Shown: positions 59,906-64,000 of the stretch, piece by piece
Numbering within the stretch: position 1 is the first letter of the stretch
How the letters are laid out: every line of letters starts with the position of its first letter
Assembly (NCBI GenBank): GCA_016716525.1
Contig: JADJWE010000004.1
Span: 496,001 to 560,000, forward strand
Length of the DNA stretch: 64,000 nt
Source: Candidatus Flexicrinis affinis
GTDB lineage: Bacteria; Chloroflexota; Anaerolineae; Aggregatilineales; Phototrophicaceae
Direction of reading: 5' to 3'
Program-made: the position numbers and the translations under genes
The notes under the pieces: model-generated
Databases searched by the model: none
Seen by the model: only the letters and a program-made list of their open reading frames with translations
What the model was told of the DNA's origin: nothing

Positions 59906-60286
59906 ATGACCGATGCCCCCAAGACTCTCGCGTTGATCGCCCACGACGGCAAGAAGGCAGATATGATCGCCTTCGCGCTCAAACATCACGACATCCTCAG
60001 GCGATATCATCTCGTCGCGACTAGTACCACCGGCAAGCTGCTGAGCGACTCGGCCAACCTCGAGGTCGAGCGCATGCTGTCCGGCCCGGTTGGCGGCGAC
60101 GCGCAGATCGCGGCCAAGGTCGCCGAGGGTAAGATCGCCGCGGTGTTCTTCTTCATCGACCCGCTCGGCAAGCATCCCCACGACCCCGACATCCAATCGC
60201 TGCTGCGCATCTGCAATGCGCACAACGTCCCCTTGGCGACGAACCCGGCCACGGCCACGTACATCATCTCCCAGCAGGCGCTGTAA
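59906..60286 (+). CDS. mgsA: Methylglyoxal synthase
   Basis: A 126-residue protein. LALIAHDGKKADMIAFALKH carries the N-terminal His and Lys, TSTTGKLL the phosphate loop, and ERMLSGPVGGDAQIAAKVAE and FFFIDPLGKHPHDPDIQSLL the catalytic Asp and His. NVPLATNPATA closes it. It converts dihydroxyacetone phosphate to methylglyoxal, a bypass of lower glycolysis under phosphate stress. Confidence 0.97.
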   Translation: MTDAPKTLALIAHDGKKADMIAFALKHHDILRRYHLVATSTTGKLLSDSANLEVERMLSGPVGGDAQIAAKVAEGKIAAVFFFIDPLGKHPHDPDIQSLLRICNAHNVPLATNPATATYIISQQAL

Positions 60287-60295
60287 AGAAGTTCT

Positions 60296-60525
60296 CAGTC
60301 GTCAGTTGTCAGTGGTCAGAGACTGAAGCGCGGGTTGAAGTGGGCGGGTATGGGCGGACGCCATGTATGTCGTCCCTACCAAACTGCGACGTTGACTTGG
60401 CCTGGATCGGGTGAAATCCGCGTCACGCCCGCTCCTCACGTACATGCATGCCAGCGTAGTGCCGGACCCGCACGCGTCATCCGAAATCTGATTCCTGACT
60501 CCTGAAACCTATCTCTCCTGAAAAC
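60296..60525. repeat. CTGA-type degenerate repeats and a decayed GTAGGG palindrome
   Basis: Units such as TCAGTCGTCAGTTGTCAGTG (60296-60330) and ATTCCTGACTCCTGAAACC (60488-60525) recur elsewhere in the window. A decayed GTAGGG-family copy lies at 60356-60379. No gene is seen in the gap 60287-60600 apart from the padR promoter. Confidence 0.65.
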
Positions 60526-60532
60526 TACCTCC

Positions 60533-60600
60533 TTGACATGCTGTGTATCGCACAGTATCCTTATGCTGTGTGATGCACAGTATTGTAGGACGCACAGTGT
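60533..60600 (+). promoter_or_regulatory. padR promoter with two CTGTG-N5-CACAG operators
   Basis: A perfect TTGACA (60533-60538), a 17-bp spacer and TATCCT (60556-60561). Dyad 1 (60541-60555) lies in the spacer and dyad 2 (60566-60580) just below the -10; both have CTGTG/CACAG arms, and their centres are 25 bp apart. A third half-site (GCACAGTGT) reaches the ATG. This is a typical autorepression layout. Confidence 0.82.
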
Positions 60601-60948
60601 ATGCCGGAAATGGACGATCAGATCGACAAGCTCAGGCTTGAGCTGCGACGCGGGGTGCTCGTGCTCGCGGTGCTCGCCCAGCTTGAGACGGCCAGTTACG
60701 GCTACAGCTTGATCCAGCGCCTCGCCGAGCGCGGGCTGGATATCGAGGAAGGGACACTGTACCCCTTGCTGCGTCGGCTTGAACAGCAGGGCTTGCTCGC
60801 AAGCGACTGGGATACCAGCGAGGCGCGACCCCGCAAGTACTACCGCATCAGCGAGTCGGGGCGGGCCGTTCTGGAAACGCTCACCGCCGAATGGTTTGCG
60901 ACAGCCGCCGTGATGCGCCGAATCTTGGGAGAAACTCACAATGACTGA
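60601..60948 (+). CDS. PadR-family transcriptional regulator
   Basis: A 115-residue winged helix. LRRGVLVLAVLAQLETASYG and YSLIQRLAERGLDIEEGTLY, then PLLRRLEQQGLL, are the PadR core, and ARPRKYYRISESGRAVLETL the wing and C-helix. It probably represses its own operon through the two CTGTG-N5-CACAG dyads. The downstream HAAS-domain gene overlaps it by 8 nt and is its likely sensor partner. Confidence 0.94.
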   Translation: MPEMDDQIDKLRLELRRGVLVLAVLAQLETASYGYSLIQRLAERGLDIEEGTLYPLLRRLEQQGLLASDWDTSEARPRKYYRISESGRAVLETLTAEWFATAAVMRRILGETHND

Positions 60949-61896
60949 TCTGGTCGACCGTTACGTTCATCAGGTCGGGCGTTACCTGTCTCCAAAGCAG
61001 CGCGCGGACATCGAGGCCGAACTTCGCTCGCAGATCCGCGACCAGCTCGAAGACCGCTACTGCGGGATGCCGTCAGACGACGAGGTTGCCGCGGTGCTGC
61101 GCGAGCTGGGCGATCCGCGCGTGCTCGCCGCGCGCTACGCCGAGGATCGCTATTTGGTGGGGCCGGCATTCTACCCGACTATGATCACGGTGCTGCAGTA
61201 TGGATGGGTCGTCTTGCCGCCGGTCGTGTTCTTCCTGTCGATCTTCGGCGCACTGACCGCGGCAGCACCCGTTGACGTGCCTCGCGCGCTCCTCGACGCG
61301 GGGCTCTCCGCCGTGCAGGCCGGGGTGTTCCTGAGCGCGGCGGTCGTGCAGGTCTTCGCCATGATCGAGCGCGCGGCGCATGCGCCGCGACTGCCGCCCG
61401 CGCCTTTCGATCCGGTGGCGCTGCCACGCATCGACGACCCCGCCGCGGTCTCCCGATTCGAATTCGCGTTCGGGATCGCGCTCGGTGTCATCGTCACACT
61501 GATGCTGGTCTACTTCCTCGCGGTCGGGGGCCTGACGCTTCAGTTCAACCTGAGCGATCCAGGCGATGTCATCCCGTTTCCGACGGTATGGGGCGTGCTG
61601 CTGCTCCTGAACGGCATCGCGATGATCGCGCTGCACCTCGTCGTACTGCGGCGCAATCGGTGGGACTATCGCCTATGGGCGCTCGAAACAGCGCTGGAAG
61701 TGTTCGGCTCGATATGCTTGTACTTCGTGCTCACCACACCGCTGTTCGACCGGTTGGTCGCGGCGAACCGGGCATCGCGACGACGCCCGTGCTCAACGCC
61801 CTGCCCGAACTCTTCGTCATCGTCGGCGCCGTCGGCACGCTGATCTCCCGTGGCAGCAAGCTCGTCGCGCTGTGGCGAAGTCCACGGACGCCTTAA
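60941..61896 (+). CDS. HAAS-domain membrane protein (PadR partner), frameshifted near its C-terminus
   Basis: Residues 1-75 are a HAAS-type helical domain (RYLSPKQRADIEAELRSQIR, DDEVAAVLRELGDPRVLAAR), which typically pairs with PadR regulators. Five to six membrane helices follow. The frame from 60941 ends at 61843 with an unlikely Ser/Arg tail. The next frame continues in the same direction with a normal membrane end (PVLNALPELFVIVGAVGTLI) to 61896. Adding one C to AACCGGGC near 61769 joins them (VAANPGIATTPVLNALPEL). A one-base sequencing error is the simplest reading. Confidence 0.8.
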
Positions 61897-61967
61897 GCAG
61901 CCGCTGCCGTTGAGGCAGCGCCCGCCATCTCACCGACATCAGATTCGTCAGTCTAAGGAGAAATGTC

Positions 61968-62942
61968 ATGAAAGCGATTTACGTGGAGCGCTTCAGCGCA
62001 CCCGATGCGGTGCGTGTGCGCGAGGTCGAAACGCCTACGCCCAACGCCGATCAAGTGCTTGTCAAAGTCCACGCCACGTCGGTGAACTACAACACCGTCG
62101 CGCTGGTCACCGGAAAGCCGTTCATCGTGCGCGCAATGACGGGTGGCGTGACAAAGCCGAAGTATCACATTCCCGGCAACGACGTGGCCGGGCGTGTCGA
62201 GGCCGTTGGCGCGAACGTCACGCGCTTCAAGCCGGGCGATGCGGTCTTCGGCGACACGGCCGATGCCGGGTACGGCACGCTTGCGGAGTTCGTCGCCGTG
62301 CCGGAGACGGCGCTTGCGTTGATCCCTGCCGGGGTCTCGTTCGAGGATGCTGCATCCGCGCCTGAGGCGGGGCTGGTCGCGCTGCAAGGATTGCGGGACG
62401 TGGGACATATCGAAGCCGGCCAGCGCGTCCTGATCGTCGGGGCGTCGGGCGGTATCGGCACGTTTGCGGTGCAGATCGCCAAGCATCTCGGCGCTCACGT
62501 GACCGCCGTATGCAGCGCGCGCAACGCGGCGCTGGTACGCTCGATCGGGGCCGATGACGTGATCGACTACACGCGCGACGACTTCGCAAAGAGTGGTCAG
62601 ACGTACGACCTGATTGTGGCGACCGTGGGCTACCGTTCGATCTTCGATTTTCGGCGCGCTTTGGCGCCGGGTGGTCGCTACGTGTCGACCGGCGGCACGC
62701 TGCGCCAGATCTTCACGGCGATGCTGCTTGGGCCGCTGCTATCCCGCTCGGGAAAGACGCTGCAATCCCTTATTCTCAAGCCAAACAAGGATCTGGCGGA
62801 GCTTGGCGCGATGATCGCTTCGGGCGCCGTCAGACCGGTGATCGAGCAGTGCTACCCACTGGCCGAGGCACAAGCCGCACTTGCACACTACGCGACCGGC
62901 CGCGCACGCGGCAAGCTTGTCATCACGATTGCGCATGACTAG
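61968..62942 (+). CDS. Zinc-independent MDR oxidoreductase (quinone-oxidoreductase-like)
   Basis: A 324-residue medium-chain dehydrogenase. VLVKVHATSVNYNTVALVTG and IPGNDVAGRVEAVGANVTRF form the substrate domain, which lacks the zinc-ligand cysteines. VLIVGASGGIGTFAVQIAKH is the NAD(P) loop. AGYGTLAEFVAVPETALALI is the usual link. The electron acceptor is unknown. ATG 61968 has AAGGAG upstream. The small membrane protein gene follows 11 nt later. Confidence 0.93.
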   Translation: MKAIYVERFSAPDAVRVREVETPTPNADQVLVKVHATSVNYNTVALVTGKPFIVRAMTGGVTKPKYHIPGNDVAGRVEAVGANVTRFKPGDAVFGDTADAGYGTLAEFVAVPETALALIPAGVSFEDAASAPEAGLVALQGLRDVGHIEAGQRVLIVGASGGIGTFAVQIAKHLGAHVTAVCSARNAALVRSIGADDVIDYTRDDFAKSGQTYDLIVATVGYRSIFDFRRALAPGGRYVSTGGTLRQIFTAMLLGPLLSRSGKTLQSLILKPNKDLAELGAMIASGAVRPVIEQCYPLAEAQAALAHYATGRARGKLVITIAHD

Positions 62943-62953
62943 GAGAACGGACC

Positions 62954-63337
62954 ATGGAACAAGAACGCATCATCTTATCGGCGATGTGGATCGCGCTGAT
63001 GTTGACGTATCTGCTCGGTGACGTGCTGCGCATTTTCGCCGGCGATTTCAAGGCCGGCGAGATGTCTGGCGGGAAGGCGACGCAGGCGATGTGGATGGGG
63101 GCCGCGCTGCTGATGCTGATCCCGATTTTTATGCTCGTACTGTCGCTGGTCGTACCCTACGACGTTATCCGCTGGCTGACGATCATCGCCGCGGCAGGGC
63201 TGTTCCTGCTCAACGTCGTCAGCGTGATGGGCTACCCGGGCCTTTATGACCGCTTCCTGATCGTCGTCGGGCTGGTCTTCAACGTCGTGACGATCGTCTA
63301 TGCCTGGAACTGGTCCCCGCCACCGGTCGCGCTTTAA
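62954..63337 (+). CDS. Four-helix membrane protein (DUF6326-like)
   Basis: A 127-residue protein. RIILSAMWIALMLTYLLGDV, MWMGAALLMLIPIFMLVLSL, WLTIIAAAGLFLLNVV and FLIVVGLVFNVVTIVYAW are four membrane helices. The layout recalls DUF6326 membrane proteins of unknown role. It is probably co-transcribed with the oxidoreductase upstream. Confidence 0.72.
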   Translation: MEQERIILSAMWIALMLTYLLGDVLRIFAGDFKAGEMSGGKATQAMWMGAALLMLIPIFMLVLSLVVPYDVIRWLTIIAAAGLFLLNVVSVMGYPGLYDRFLIVVGLVFNVVTIVYAWNWSPPPVAL

Positions 63338-63352
63338 CGCCGGCAAGACGTG

Positions 63353-63497
63353 CAGAGGCTTCGCCTCCGCACCTTCACAAGGGGTTTGCACCCCTTGACC
63401 CCTTATACGGCGAAAACGGCACGCATGCGTGCCGTTTTCGCGGGTATGGGAGTCCAGAGGGCGAAAGCCTTCTGGCGGGGGTTGGGGCAGCGCCCCA
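63353..63497 (-). repeat. Composite multi-hairpin repeat, copy 4 (inverted)
   Basis: Read on the minus strand, the order is GGGGCGCTGCCCC (63496-63484), CCAGAAGGC-TTTC-GCCCTCTGG, ACTCC and a perfect 32-nt palindrome (63410-63441, left half GCGAAAACGGCACGCA). GGGGTCAAGGGGTGCAAACC and GGAGGCGAAGCCTC follow. It lies between two convergent genes and almost touches the stop of the hydroxylase gene. Confidence 0.85.
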
Positions 63498-63503
63498 AGT
63501 CCC

Positions 63504-64000
63504 TTAACGGTGTTGAGCTGGCAGGGTGTCGTGATACTCGACCCACAGCGGCGCGGACGTCTCGAGTTGTTCGATCGAGTCGAGGATGAACAACGTCTTG
63601 TGCATCTGGTGCGGGCTGGGGCTGACGCCTTCAAACGCCTCGATGCTGAACGGTACCTTTTCGACGGCGTCGCTGAGGGCGTGCTCAAGCTCGCCGGGCG
63701 AGGACATCAGGCCGGCACCGAGGGCTTTCATCGCGCCGTCTTCGATCAGGAAGCCGAACTCAATCGTGTACCACCACAACGAGCCGAGCGATTTGCGCTG
63801 CTCGGGCGTGTAGCGCAGGGCGATATGCGCAAACTGCTCGATGTAGTCGGCATACTGCCTGTCGGCCATCAGCGGCAGGTGGCCGAAGGTATCGTGCCAG
63901 ATGTCCGGCAGCGGGGTATAGAGCAGCTCTTCTTCGCTGCGGATGTACTCGGTGACGAGAAACTGCCGGCGGGCGAGGTGTTCGAACCACGACTGGCCGT
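63504..64000 (-). CDS. Biopterin-dependent aromatic amino acid hydroxylase, C-terminal part (5' end beyond window)
   Basis: The frame is open to the window edge. DIWHDTFGHLPLMADRQYAD gives the two His iron ligands, and GSLWWYTIEFGFLIEDGAMK the Glu ligand. ALGAGLMSSPGELEHALSD and HQMHKTLFILDSIEQLE match the bacterial phenylalanine 4-monooxygenase end. It would turn phenylalanine into tyrosine with a pterin cofactor and iron. The regulatory start and promoter are outside the window. Confidence 0.9.
   Translation of the reverse strand, partial: GQSWFEHLARRQFLVTEYIRSEEELLYTPLPDIWHDTFGHLPLMADRQYADYIEQFAHIALRYTPEQRKSLGSLWWYTIEFGFLIEDGAMKALGAGLMSSPGELEHALSDAVEKVPFSIEAFEGVSPSPHQMHKTLFILDSIEQLETSAPLWVEYHDTLPAQHR

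Noticed and set aside
1..64000. Mobile element, prophage or defence island
   Set aside because: I looked for transposases, integrases, restriction genes and toxin-antitoxin pairs and found none. The HNH protein at 7456-7929 stands alone behind recO, so a defence role is not supported.

Overview
The window is about 60% GC, gene-dense and chromosomal. It carries housekeeping genes, with no transposase, integrase, phage gene, CRISPR array, tRNA or rRNA that I could see. The gene set fits a Chloroflexota bacterium, probably Anaerolineae-like; this is an inference from gene content, not from a marker phylogeny. Supporting points are a Tad/Flp pilus machine without a secretin, long secreted and lipoproteins with Thr/Pro linkers, a DegS/DegU-like kinase and regulator pair, ftsW-murG-murC with divergent MurG residues, and dense intergenic palindromic repeats.

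Layout. 1-5 kb: end of a DUF4256-like gene, a cluster of short palindromes, a frameshifted secreted sugar dehydrogenase, a MerR regulator with a classic 19-bp-spacer promoter, and a CrtI-type carotenoid desaturase. 5-7.4 kb: a tightly overlapping four-gene operon of an NnrS-like membrane protein, a cupin and two small oxidase-subunit-I-like membrane proteins. 7.4-10.9 kb: HNH nuclease, recO, cdd and a CNNM/CorC-type transporter preceded by a leader ORF and an intrinsic terminator. 11-23.6 kb: glycosyltransferase operon, PucR regulator, GNAT, LuxR-type regulator, Dps, a MidA-like methyltransferase, DUF427, a double-PDZ secreted protein, a lipoprotein and a secreted protein.

23.7-36.6 kb: a two-component pair followed by the Tad pilus genes cpaB, cpaE/tadZ and tadA. 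Five unrelated genes (DinB-like, AhpD-like, methyltransferase, M20 amidohydrolase, AlkX-like glycosylase) then separate these from tadB and tadC. 36.6-41.8 kb: hpf, an epimerase, a subtilase and an Mre11/SbcD-like nuclease. 42-47 kb: the envelope cluster ftsW-murG-two CvpA-like proteins-murC. 47-54 kb: GNAT, a WD40-like secreted protein, an aminotransferase, tmRNA (ssrA), lspA and sucCD. 54-64 kb: a DM13 protein, a serine hydrolase, a kinase/aldo-keto reductase pair, a PHP phosphoesterase, mgsA, an autoregulated PadR/HAAS operon, a quinone-oxidoreductase-like MDR enzyme with a small membrane protein, and the 3' part of an aromatic amino acid hydroxylase.

The most unusual signal is intergenic. 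Two repeat families keep a constant frame around a palindrome whose length is fixed but whose sequence changes. One family has 20-21-nt cores flanked by GTAGGG, with 13 copies. The other has 32-nt cores inside a long multi-hairpin element, with five cores in four loci. Other points of note are a perfect CGAAC-N4-GTTCG (LexA-type) box inside the alkX promoter, a TadZ that lacks the P-loop lysine, and a tmRNA with a non-canonical T-loop.
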